Source of the DNA: JAWVEV01 sp033856535
Lineage (GTDB): Bacteria > Actinomycetota > Thermoleophilia > Miltoncostaeales > Miltoncostaeaceae
DNA length: 11,106 bases
NCBI GenBank assembly: GCA_033856535.1
Contig: JAWVEV010000089.1
Location: forward strand, 1 to 11,106
Reading direction: 5' to 3'
The notes beneath the pieces are model-generated. The model saw only the letters and a program-made list of their open reading frames with translations, had not been told where the DNA came from and did no database searches. Both the position numbers and the translations under genes were made by a program. Position 1 is the stretch's first letter. Each line of letters starts with the position of its first letter. This document shows, one piece after another, positions 6,058 to 11,106 of this stretch.

Positions 6058-7746
6058 GTGAAAATGAAACGCCATCTCGTGGCGCTGGCCGCGACCGCGG
6101 CGCTCGTCGGCGCCGGCTCCACCCAGGCGGTGGCCTGCGGTGACAGCTGCGCCCCGAACGTCGCCTCCCAGTCCGCCTCGAACTCCCAGATCCTCCCGAT
6201 CTCGCTCGGGCTCGGCGCCGCCGTCCCGGTGAACGCCAACGTGCCGGTCGGCGTCCTCTCGGGCGGCCCGACGCAGGGCGCGGTCTCGCAGGACAGCCGC
6301 GCGAACGCCACGGGCAGCTCGAAGAACAACGAGACCGTGCAGTCGGTGCGCCAGCAGGGCACGGGCGGCGGCAACTCCGCCAGCCAGTCCTCGTCCAACT
6401 CGCAGATCCTCCCGATCGCGGCCGCCATCGGCGCCGCGATCCCGGTGAACGCGAACGTGCCGGTGGGCGTCCTGTCCGGCGGCCCGGTCCAGGGCGTCGT
6501 CGCGCAGCGCGCGGCCGCCAACGGCAACGGCGAGGCCAAGAGCAACGACACGGACCAGTCGATCGAGCAGAGGGGCGACCACGGCAAGGGCAACTCCGCC
6601 AGCCAGTCGTCCAGCAGCTCGCAGATCCTCCCGATCGCGCTCGGCCTGGGCGCGGCGGTGCCGGTCAACGCGAACGTCCCGGTGTCGGTGCTCAGCAGCG
6701 GCCCGAAGCAGGCGGTCGTGAACCAGCGCGCCGACGCCGACGCCAACGGCCAGGCCAAGAACAACGAGGCCTCCCAGTCCATCCGCCAGGAGGCGGGCAA
6801 GGGCGAGGGCGGCAACTCGGCGAGCCAGTCGTCCAGCAACTCGCAGATCCTCCCGATCGCGCTCGGCGCGGCGCTCGCCATCCCGGTCAACGCCAACATC
6901 CCGATCTCGGTCCTGAGCAACGGGCCGGTGCAGGGCGCCGTCAACCAGCACAGCGACGGCAACGCCCGCGCGCGCGGCGTGAACGCCGAGCAGGACCAGG
7001 ACATCAAGCAGACGGGCGGCAAGTCGGGCGCCAACAGCGCGTCCCAGTCGGCCTCGAACTCGCAGATCCTCCCGATCGCGCTCGGCGCCGGCCTGGCGAT
7101 CCCGCTCAACCTGAACGTGCCGATCTCGATCCTGAGCAACGGCCCGGTCCAGGGCGCGGTGAACCAGCGCGGCGACGCCGACGCCATCGCCGAGGCCCTG
7201 AACAACGAGACCGAGCAGACCATCCGCCAGGACGGCAAGGGCGGCGCGAACCAGGCCACCCAGACCGCCTCGAACTCGCAGATCCTCCCGATCGCGCTCG
7301 GCGCCGCGCTGGCCGTGCCGATCAACCTGAACCTGCCGATCTCGATCCTCTCGAGCGGCCCGGTGCAGGGCGACGTCGCGCAGAAGGGCGACGCCGACGC
7401 GAACGTCGAGGCCATCAACTACGACCTCGACCAGTCGAGCCAGCAGGGCGTCGAGCAGAAGGCGGCCCAGAGCCAGGGCTCCGGGGCCAAGGGCGGCGGG
7501 TCGGCCTCGGCCGGCCAGACCGCCGGCGGCGGCGCCCCCGCGGGCGGCGGCGCCCCCGCGGCCGGCGGCGCGCCGGTGAACGCGGCCGCCCCGCTCGGAC
7601 TCCTGAGCGGCCTGCCGCTCCCGCTGGGCATCGTCAACAAGCTGCTCTCGACGGTGCAGGCCACCCTCGCCGACCCGTTCGGCACGATCGCCGCGGTGCT
7701 GAAGGACCCGATCGGCTCCATCACCGGGCTCCTCTCGAGCCTGTAG
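6058..7746 (+). CDS. Secreted tandem-repeat protein, probable self-assembling surface material
   Basis: A 562-residue protein. The start MKMKRHLVALAATAALVGAG is a Sec signal peptide; cleavage is likely near residues 24-26, just before CGDSC (Cys27, Cys31). Six tandem units of 72-74 residues follow, starting near residues 36, 108, 181, 255, 328 and 400. Each has a Ser/Asn/Gln ladder (ASQSSSNSQ), the core ILPI followed by a Gly/Ala helix-like or strand stretch, PVNANVPVxVLSxGPVQG, then an alternating polar run (NQRADADANGQAKNNE) ending SIRQxG. A Gly/Ala/Pro linker (GGGAPA repeats) leads to a hydrophobic tail (511-562) containing two DP-hydrophobic-G-[ST]-I copies. The Gln/Asn ladder loosely recalls curlin repeats, and the PVN-x-N-x-PV stretch loosely recalls chaplins; neither match is firm. 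I infer a secreted, perhaps fibre-forming, coat protein. Cys27 could make it a lipoprotein, but the lipobox (AVAC) is weak. Confidence 0.82.
   Translation: MKMKRHLVALAATAALVGAGSTQAVACGDSCAPNVASQSASNSQILPISLGLGAAVPVNANVPVGVLSGGPTQGAVSQDSRANATGSSKNNETVQSVRQQGTGGGNSASQSSSNSQILPIAAAIGAAIPVNANVPVGVLSGGPVQGVVAQRAAANGNGEAKSNDTDQSIEQRGDHGKGNSASQSSSSSQILPIALGLGAAVPVNANVPVSVLSSGPKQAVVNQRADADANGQAKNNEASQSIRQEAGKGEGGNSASQSSSNSQILPIALGAALAIPVNANIPISVLSNGPVQGAVNQHSDGNARARGVNAEQDQDIKQTGGKSGANSASQSASNSQILPIALGAGLAIPLNLNVPISILSNGPVQGAVNQRGDADAIAEALNNETEQTIRQDGKGGANQATQTASNSQILPIALGAALAVPINLNLPISILSSGPVQGDVAQKGDADANVEAINYDLDQSSQQGVEQKAAQSQGSGAKGGGSASAGQTAGGGAPAGGGAPAAGGAPVNAAAPLGLLSGLPLPLGIVNKLLSTVQATLADPFGTIAAVLKDPIGSITGLLSSL
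6163..7467 (+). repeat. Six in-frame tandem repeats of 216-222 bp
   Basis: Units start near 6163, 6379, 6598, 6820, 7039 and 7255, with successive spacings of 216, 219, 222, 219 and 216 bases. The core CAGATCCTCCCGATC is identical in all six. Units 3-6 share a longer identical stretch that runs into CGCTCGGC, while the flanks have diverged. Spacing differences are whole codons, so the frame is kept. Confidence 0.95.
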
Positions 7747-7765
7747 CTCCGACACCCGGCCCCCA

Positions 7766-7792
7766 GGCCGTCCCCGCAGCGCGGGGGCGGCC
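7766..7792 (+). terminator. Terminator hairpin after the repeat-protein gene
   Basis: GGCCGTCCCCG (7766-7776) pairs with CGGGGGCGGCC (7782-7792) over a CAGCG loop, 11 bp with one G-U pair. It extends past an A/C mismatch through CCCC (7761-7764) and GGGG (7794-7797). The stop codon ends at 7746. Confidence 0.7.
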
Positions 7793-7817
7793 CGGGGTCA
7801 GGGACCGAACGTCGACG

Positions 7818-7846
7818 GGGCGCCCCACCGCGAGGTGGTGGCGCCC
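7818..7846. other. Long bulged hairpin with a GCGA tetraloop
   Basis: GGGCGCC (7818-7824) plus CCACC (7825-7829) pair with GGTGG (7834-7838) and GGCGCCC (7840-7846), twelve base pairs with one bulged T at 7839. The loop GCGA is a GNRA tetraloop. It may be a second terminator or sit in the leader of the BNR gene, about 50 bases before its start. Confidence 0.45.
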
Positions 7847-7886
7847 TCGTCGCTTCCGGGGTCAGAATGAGGACCGTCCCGCCGGG

Positions 7887-7892
7887 AGGAGG
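7887..7892 (+). promoter_or_regulatory. Strong Shine-Dalgarno site of the BNR gene
   Basis: AGGAGG at 7887-7892, within GGGAGGAGG, is five bases before ATG 7898. It is the strongest ribosome site in the window and fixes the start. Confidence 0.85.
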
Positions 7893-7897
7893 TCCGC

Positions 7898-9013
7898 ATG
7901 TCCACGGTCCGCGTGCTCGTGGGGACGCGCAAGGGCGCGTTCGTGATCACGTCCGACGGCGCCCGCCGGGACTGGCGGGTGGAGGGGCCGCACTTCGCCG
8001 GCTGGCAGGTGATGCACGTGAACGGCTCGCCGGCCGAGCCGGATCGGCTCTGGGCCTCGCAGTGGACCGACTGGCACGGCCAGGTGGTGCAGCGCTCCGA
8101 CGACGGCGGGCGCACCTGGGAGGCGCTCGGAAACGCCTTCGGCTATGCGACCGAGCCGGGGACGCACCGCTGGTACGACGGCACGCCGCACCCCTGGGAG
8201 TTCAAGCGGGTCTGGCACCTCGAGCCGTCCCCGGACGACCCCGAGACGGTCTACGCCGGGGTCGAGGACGCGGCTCTCTTCCGCTCGACCGACGGGGGCG
8301 GTACGTGGACCGAGCTGGAGGGCCTCCGAACCCACCCGAGCGCGGGCGCGTGGGCGCCCGGCGCCGGCGGCCTCTGCCTGCACACGATCCTGATCGACCC
8401 GGGTGACCCGCGGCGGATGTTCGTGGCGATCTCGGCGGCCGGGGCGTTCCGCTCCGAGGACGGCGGCGAGAGCTGGGAGCTCGCCACCGGCGGGCTGCGC
8501 TCGAACTTCCTCCCGGACCCCGAGGCGCCGGTCGGCCACTGCGTGCACAACATGGCGATGCACCCGGCTCGCCCGGACACGCTCTTCATGCAGAAGCACT
8601 GGGACGTCTGCCGCAGCGACGACGCCGGCGCGACCTGGCGCGAGGTGAGCGGGAACCTGCCGAGCGACTTCGGCTTCCCGATCGCCGTGCACGCCCACGA
8701 GCCGGACACGGTCTACGTGGTGCCGATCCACAGCGACGCGCTGCACTACCCGCCCGACGGCGCCCTCCGCGTGGCGCGCAGCCGCACCGGCGGCGACGAA
8801 TGGGAGCTGCTCGGCGCCGGCCTGCCGCAGTCGCACTGCTACGTGAACATCCTGCGCGACGCGATGGCCGTCGACGCCATGGACCGCTGCGGCGTCTACT
8901 TCGGGACGACCGGCGGGCAGGTCTACGCCTCCGCCGACGAGGGGGACAGCTGGGCGCCGATCGTCGAGCACCTGCCGGCGGTGCTCTCGGTCGAGGTGCA
9001 GACGATTCCGTGA
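7898..9013 (+). CDS. BNR/Asp-box repeat beta-propeller protein (sialidase/VPS10-like fold)
   Basis: A 371-residue protein with six Asp-box (BNR) motifs of the form S-x-D-x-G-x-x-W: RSDDGGRTW (66-74), RSTDGGGTW (129-137), RSEDGGESW (185-193), RSDDAGATW (239-247), a degenerate RSRTGGDEW (294-302) and SADEGDSW (345-352). Even spacing of about 50-60 residues indicates a six- to seven-bladed propeller. Bacterial proteins of this type are often named exo-alpha-sialidase or glycosyl hydrolase, but I see no signal peptide and no clear sialidase Arg triad, so that activity is doubtful. The N-terminus (TVRVLVGTRKGAFVI) already forms a strand of the first blade, indicating a complete cytosolic protein. 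The stop overlaps the GTG of a MoaD/ThiS-like gene, so the two are translated together; this pairing is the best clue to function. Confidence 0.88.
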   Translation: MSTVRVLVGTRKGAFVITSDGARRDWRVEGPHFAGWQVMHVNGSPAEPDRLWASQWTDWHGQVVQRSDDGGRTWEALGNAFGYATEPGTHRWYDGTPHPWEFKRVWHLEPSPDDPETVYAGVEDAALFRSTDGGGTWTELEGLRTHPSAGAWAPGAGGLCLHTILIDPGDPRRMFVAISAAGAFRSEDGGESWELATGGLRSNFLPDPEAPVGHCVHNMAMHPARPDTLFMQKHWDVCRSDDAGATWREVSGNLPSDFGFPIAVHAHEPDTVYVVPIHSDALHYPPDGALRVARSRTGGDEWELLGAGLPQSHCYVNILRDAMAVDAMDRCGVYFGTTGGQVYASADEGDSWAPIVEHLPAVLSVEVQTIP

Positions 9014-9312
9014 GCTCCGTCCGGGTTGCGCTGCCGGCGCACCTGCGGTCGCTGGCGGGGATCGGGTCCGAGGTGGTGGTGGAGGTCGCCGGCGCGCCCA
9101 CGATCGGGTCGCTGCTGGACGCGCTCGAGGCGGCGCATCCGGCGCTCGCCGGCACCATCCGCGCCCACGCCGCCGGCCCCCGCCGGGCGTACATGCGCTA
9201 CCACGCCTGCGGCGAGGACCTCTCGTTCGCCCCCGACGACGCCCCGCTGCCGGAGGCCGTCGCCCGGGGCGAGGCGCCGTTCACGGTGATCGGCGCGATC
9301 GCCGGCGGGTAG
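9010..9312 (+). CDS. MoaD/ThiS-family ubiquitin-like protein
   Basis: A 100-residue protein starting at GTG 9010 (GTGA overlap with the BNR gene stop). The pattern VRVALPAHLRSLAG, EVVVEVAGAPTIGSLLDALEAAHPAL, a middle part with an FAPDD-type turn, and FTVIGAIAGG at the end fits the beta-grasp fold of MoaD/ThiS. The C-terminal Gly-Gly is the residue pair that E1-like enzymes adenylate and convert to a thiocarboxylate for sulfur transfer. No MoeB/ThiF-like activating enzyme, MoaE or ThiG is present in the window, so classical molybdopterin or thiamine synthesis is not indicated here. A sulfur carrier or a protein modifier serving the BNR partner is possible. Family assignment is good; role is inference. 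Confidence 0.85.
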   Translation: MSSVRVALPAHLRSLAGIGSEVVVEVAGAPTIGSLLDALEAAHPALAGTIRAHAAGPRRAYMRYHACGEDLSFAPDDAPLPEAVARGEAPFTVIGAIAGG

Positions 9313-9329
9313 GCGCGGCGCGGGCGAGG

Positions 9330-9357
9330 CTCCGGGGCGACGGGCATCGCCCCCGAG
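9330..9357 (+). terminator. Probable terminator of the BNR/MoaD-like unit
   Basis: GGGGCGA (9334-9340) pairs with TCGCCCC (9347-9353) over CGGGCA. After a C/C mismatch the stem continues with CTC (9330-9332) and GAG (9355-9357). It lies 17 bases after the MoaD-like stop, without a T-tract. Confidence 0.55.
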
Positions 9358-9485
9358 GGGCCGGTCGGCTATGGCGCCGGTGGCCAGTCTGCCCGGGGGA
9401 GCGAGGTGCGCGTCCCCCCGGGTCGCGCGGGAACGGGCGCGAGCGGCGCCGGCGTCGCGGGTCTCCATGCTGGGTGCAAATCGGC

Positions 9486-9490
9486 GGAGG
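9486..9490 (+). promoter_or_regulatory. Shine-Dalgarno site that sets the start of the secreted protein
   Basis: GGAGG at 9486-9490 lies six bases before GTG 9497. The longer in-frame starts ATG 9371 and ATG 9467 have no such site. Confidence 0.65.
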
Positions 9491-9496
9491 GGCAGC

Positions 9497-9979
9497 GTGC
9501 GGTCGATGCTTCTCGCGGGTTTCGTGTTGCTGGGCCCGGCTGCCAGCGCGGCCGTCGCGTCGGCGGCGCCGGCGCCGCCGGTTCCGAACATCGGTCCCGC
9601 GCACCACACCTGTGTCGTGGGACCCCACGCGACGCGCCGGACGCCGGCGTGCCTGCTGGAGCTGGCGGCGCGGGCGTCGCGAGGTCTCGGCGATCCACAC
9701 GCGACGCGACGGTCGTGGACCTCCACCACCGCCGGACGCAGCGGCTACGCGGACCCGAACGCGGCGTCCGAGTTTCGGCATCGGCCCCTCCTGGGCGTGC
9801 GGCTGGACGGTGACTTCGTCCAGCACGGGGCTCAGGGGACCGAATTCCGGTCCCGCGAGGTCCGCTTCCTCGTCGATCCGGCGACGCGCCGGATCGTGAG
9901 CTGGCAGTTCGTCTCCGAGCCGTCCACGGGAAGCCTCCCGCCGCTGGGCTCGCTGGGGGACGGCTCGCACCCCTTCTGA
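9497..9979 (+). CDS. Secreted protein of unknown function
   Basis: A 160-residue protein I cannot assign to a family. From GTG 9497 it starts MRSMLLAGFVLLGPAASAAV, a compact Sec signal peptide with cleavage expected near ASA-APAPP (about residue 25). The mature part begins Pro-rich and carries two cysteines (HHTC and PAC, about 15 residues apart) that may form a disulfide once exported. It continues with a globular-looking stretch containing PLLGVRLDGDFVQ, EVRFLVDPATRRIVSWQFV, which reads as several beta strands, and ends in a Ser/Gly/Pro tail. Starting at ATG 9371 instead would add 42 Arg/Ala-rich residues ahead of the signal peptide, which is implausible. It is flanked by hairpins at 9330-9357 and 9997-10029 and so is probably transcribed alone. 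Codon use is slightly less G+C-biased than that of its neighbours. Confidence 0.68.
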   Translation: MRSMLLAGFVLLGPAASAAVASAAPAPPVPNIGPAHHTCVVGPHATRRTPACLLELAARASRGLGDPHATRRSWTSTTAGRSGYADPNAASEFRHRPLLGVRLDGDFVQHGAQGTEFRSREVRFLVDPATRRIVSWQFVSEPSTGSLPPLGSLGDGSHPF

Positions 9980-9996
9980 CCTCCGAGGTCCCCTGA

Positions 9997-10029
9997 CCGG
10001 CAATTGGCTCCGGCCGCGCCAATTGCCGG
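9997..10029. terminator. Perfect 12-bp hairpin after the secreted-protein gene
   Basis: CCGGCAATTGGC (9997-10008) and GCCAATTGCCGG (10018-10029) are exact reverse complements around a nine-base loop. The A+T core CAATTG stands out from its surroundings. A smaller hairpin, CGGGT/ACCCG (10030-10044), follows at once. It could work in both directions. Confidence 0.7.
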
Positions 10030-10084
10030 CGGGTTGGGGACCCGCCCGTCTCACCACCCGCACCGTCGCGGCTCGCCGCATCCG

Positions 10085-10107
10085 CGCCGAGCGAGCCGCG
10101 CTCGGCG
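10085..10107. other. Perfect 9-bp hairpin in the intergenic region
   Basis: CGCCGAGCG (10085-10093) pairs with CGCTCGGCG (10099-10107) over AGCCG. It lies mid-way in the 297-base stretch 9980-10276, in which I see no gene. Confidence 0.4.
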
Positions 10108-10132
10108 GAGCCCGCCGCCCGTTCCTGCCTCC

Positions 10133-10241
10133 AACCGGCCACCGAGACCACGGCCGACCGGCCGTCGGGAAGACGCGCCCTCCTCGCGGGTCAAACTGGC
10201 CACCGCGTCCACGGCCGACCGGCCTCCCGGACGGCGCGCCT
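10133..10241. repeat. Two tandem imperfect 48-base repeats upstream of the methyltransferase
   Basis: Copy 1 (10133-10180) and copy 2 (10194-10241) start 61 bases apart and agree at 40 of 48 positions by hand alignment. They share the exact block CCACGGCCGACCGGCC. In copy 1 this block extends to an inverted repeat, ACGGCC/GGCCGT, around GACC. They could be paired operator sites, or a local duplication in non-coding DNA. Confidence 0.6.
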
Positions 10242-10263
10242 CGCACGGGGTGGTCGCACCGCC

Positions 10264-10269
10264 TACGGT
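10264..10269 (+). promoter_or_regulatory. Candidate -10 element for a leaderless methyltransferase mRNA
   Basis: TACGGT fits the actinobacterial TANNNT -10 pattern and lies seven bases before ATG 10277, which has no Shine-Dalgarno site. That spacing is typical of leaderless transcripts starting at the A of ATG. No clear -35 is seen. Confidence 0.3.
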
Positions 10270-10276
10270 TGGCGCC

Positions 10277-11106
10277 ATGGAGTCGAAGCAGCGGTCCGAA
10301 GGCGCCGGGGGCGCCACCCCGCCGCCCATCGACTGGGGCGCCGGCCGGTACGAGCGCACCGCCGCCCAGCTGCTGCCCGTGGCCGAGCTGGTCGTCGAGC
10401 GGGCGGCCATCCGCCCCGGCGAGCGGGTGCTCGACGTCGGCTGCGGCACCGGCAACGCGGCGCTCGCCGCCGCCGCCCGGGGCGCCTCGGCCATCGGGGT
10501 CGATCCCGCCGCGCGCCTGCTCGAGGTCGCCCGCGCGCGGGCCGACGAAGGGGGGCTCGACGCGACGTTCGTCGCCGGGGACGCGGCGAGCCTGCCCGTC
10601 GACGACGCCGGCGCCGAGGCGGTCCTCTCGGTCTTCGGCGTGATCTTCGCCCCCGACCCGCCGGCGGCCGCCCGGGAGATGGCGCGCGCCCTCGCGCCCG
10701 ACGGGCGCATCGTGCTCGCCGCGTGGATCCCCGGCGGCGCGATCTCCCAGGTCAACCGGATCAGCCGGGAGGCGGTGATGCGCATTCTCGGCGCCCCGCC
10801 CGGCCCGCCGCCCTTCCCCTGGCACGAGCCGGACGCGCTCGCGGCGCTGCTCGGCCCGCACGGCTTCGCCGTCGACGTCGAGGAGCACCCTCACGCCTTC
10901 ACGGCGCCCTCGGCGCGGGAGTTCCTCGCGACCGAGTGGGAGAACCACCCGGTCGCGGCCGCCGGTCGCAAGATCCTGGATCGGGAGCCCGGCGCGGCCG
11001 ACAACGTGCTCCGGCAGGCGCTCGCGGTGCTCGAGGAGGGCAACGAGGCGGCGGACGGCCTTCGCGTCACCAGCCGCTACGTCATCGCCACCGCCCGGCG
11101 GAGCTA
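10277..11106 (+). CDS. Class I SAM-dependent methyltransferase (Methyltransf_11/UbiE-like), reaching the window edge
   Basis: 276 codons are visible from ATG 10277, and the window ends on TA, the probable first two bases of a TAA or TAG stop after ARRS, so the protein is likely complete at 276 residues. Motif I, VLDVGCGTGN (51-60), binds S-adenosylmethionine. GVDPAARLLEVARARA (74-89) supplies Asp76 for the ribose, and GDAASLPV (101-108) is the adenine-binding motif. AREMARALAPDGRIVLAAW (132-150) is the usual post-motif strand. The N-terminal 20 residues are polar and likely flexible, and IDWGAGRYER resembles the entry region of UbiE-like enzymes. The Pro-rich middle (GAPPGPPPFPWHEPD) probably shapes the substrate pocket. 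The substrate cannot be told. It stands apart from the preceding gene by about 300 bases and a strong hairpin, so it likely has its own promoter. Confidence 0.9.
   Translation, partial: MESKQRSEGAGGATPPPIDWGAGRYERTAAQLLPVAELVVERAAIRPGERVLDVGCGTGNAALAAAARGASAIGVDPAARLLEVARARADEGGLDATFVAGDAASLPVDDAGAEAVLSVFGVIFAPDPPAAAREMARALAPDGRIVLAAWIPGGAISQVNRISREAVMRILGAPPGPPPFPWHEPDALAALLGPHGFAVDVEEHPHAFTAPSAREFLATEWENHPVAAAGRKILDREPGAADNVLRQALAVLEEGNEAADGLRVTSRYVIATARRS

Noticed and set aside
6136..6150. Lipoprotein lipobox at Cys27 of the repeat protein
   Set aside because: AVAC has Ala rather than Leu/Val/Ile at -3, and an ordinary signal peptidase site (QA-VA) is available; it stays only a possibility.
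6571..7178. RGD cell-adhesion motifs in repeat units 2 and 5
   Set aside because: They occur in only two of six units within charged linker stretches, as expected by chance.
5959..7755. Long minus-strand open frames (598 and 462 codons) opposite the repeat-protein gene
   Set aside because: They mirror the + strand repeats in G+C-rich DNA, have Arg/His/Asp-heavy composition without domains, and compete with a frame that has a Shine-Dalgarno site and a signal peptide.
9281..10948. 555-codon minus-strand frame across the secreted-protein and methyltransferase genes
   Set aside because: It runs through two well-supported + strand genes and a hairpin-rich spacer, and its translation is low-complexity Arg/Gly/Pro.
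1..11106. tRNA or rRNA genes, CRISPR arrays, insertion sequences, attachment sites
   Set aside because: No cloverleaf, rRNA core, spaced palindromic direct repeats, transposase or terminal inverted repeats were seen; the tandem repeats at 6163-7467 are in-frame coding repeats.

Overview
The window is very G+C-rich, with almost every codon ending in G or C, and all recognisable genes lie on the + strand. Nothing in it is phage- or transposon-like. Base composition, a DUF354 gene in a nucleotide-sugar cluster, Ala/Pro-rich secreted proteins and a BNR-repeat/MoaD-like pair suggest an actinobacterium, perhaps of the Thermoleophilia (Solirubrobacter/Conexibacter-like). That placement is inference from style, not from a marker gene.

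Region 1 (79-4349) is a compact operon. It encodes a DegT/DnrJ/EryC1-type sugar aminotransferase, a DUF354 GT-B-like protein, a membrane-bound FlaA1/CapD/WbpM-type nucleotide-sugar 4,6-dehydratase and a 66-residue Cys/His-rich protein. The last three are joined by 4-base stop/start overlaps, and a strong hairpin follows the last stop. The operon most likely makes or attaches an amino-deoxy sugar for a surface glycan. The window opens with two hairpins ahead of the first gene.

Region 2 (4350-7746) starts with a 383-base leader full of potential RNA hairpins, including two that cannot form together. Two secreted proteins follow. The first is a 409-residue Ala/Pro-rich protein with a signal peptide and a C-terminal membrane anchor. 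The second is a 562-residue protein with six tandem units of 72-74 residues, each alternating a Ser/Asn/Gln ladder with a hydrophobic Pro/Val/Ile stretch. This second protein looks like a self-assembling (curlin- or chaplin-like) surface material and is the most interesting object here. Two hairpins follow it.

Region 3 (7898-9312) is a two-gene unit with a GTGA overlap: a six-Asp-box BNR-repeat propeller protein and a 100-residue MoaD/ThiS-like ubiquitin-fold protein ending in Gly-Gly.

Region 4 (9313-11106) holds a 160-residue secreted protein of unknown function, then a 297-base non-coding stretch with three hairpins and a tandem imperfect repeat. Last comes a class I SAM-dependent methyltransferase that runs to the window edge, where only the first two bases of its probable stop codon are visible.
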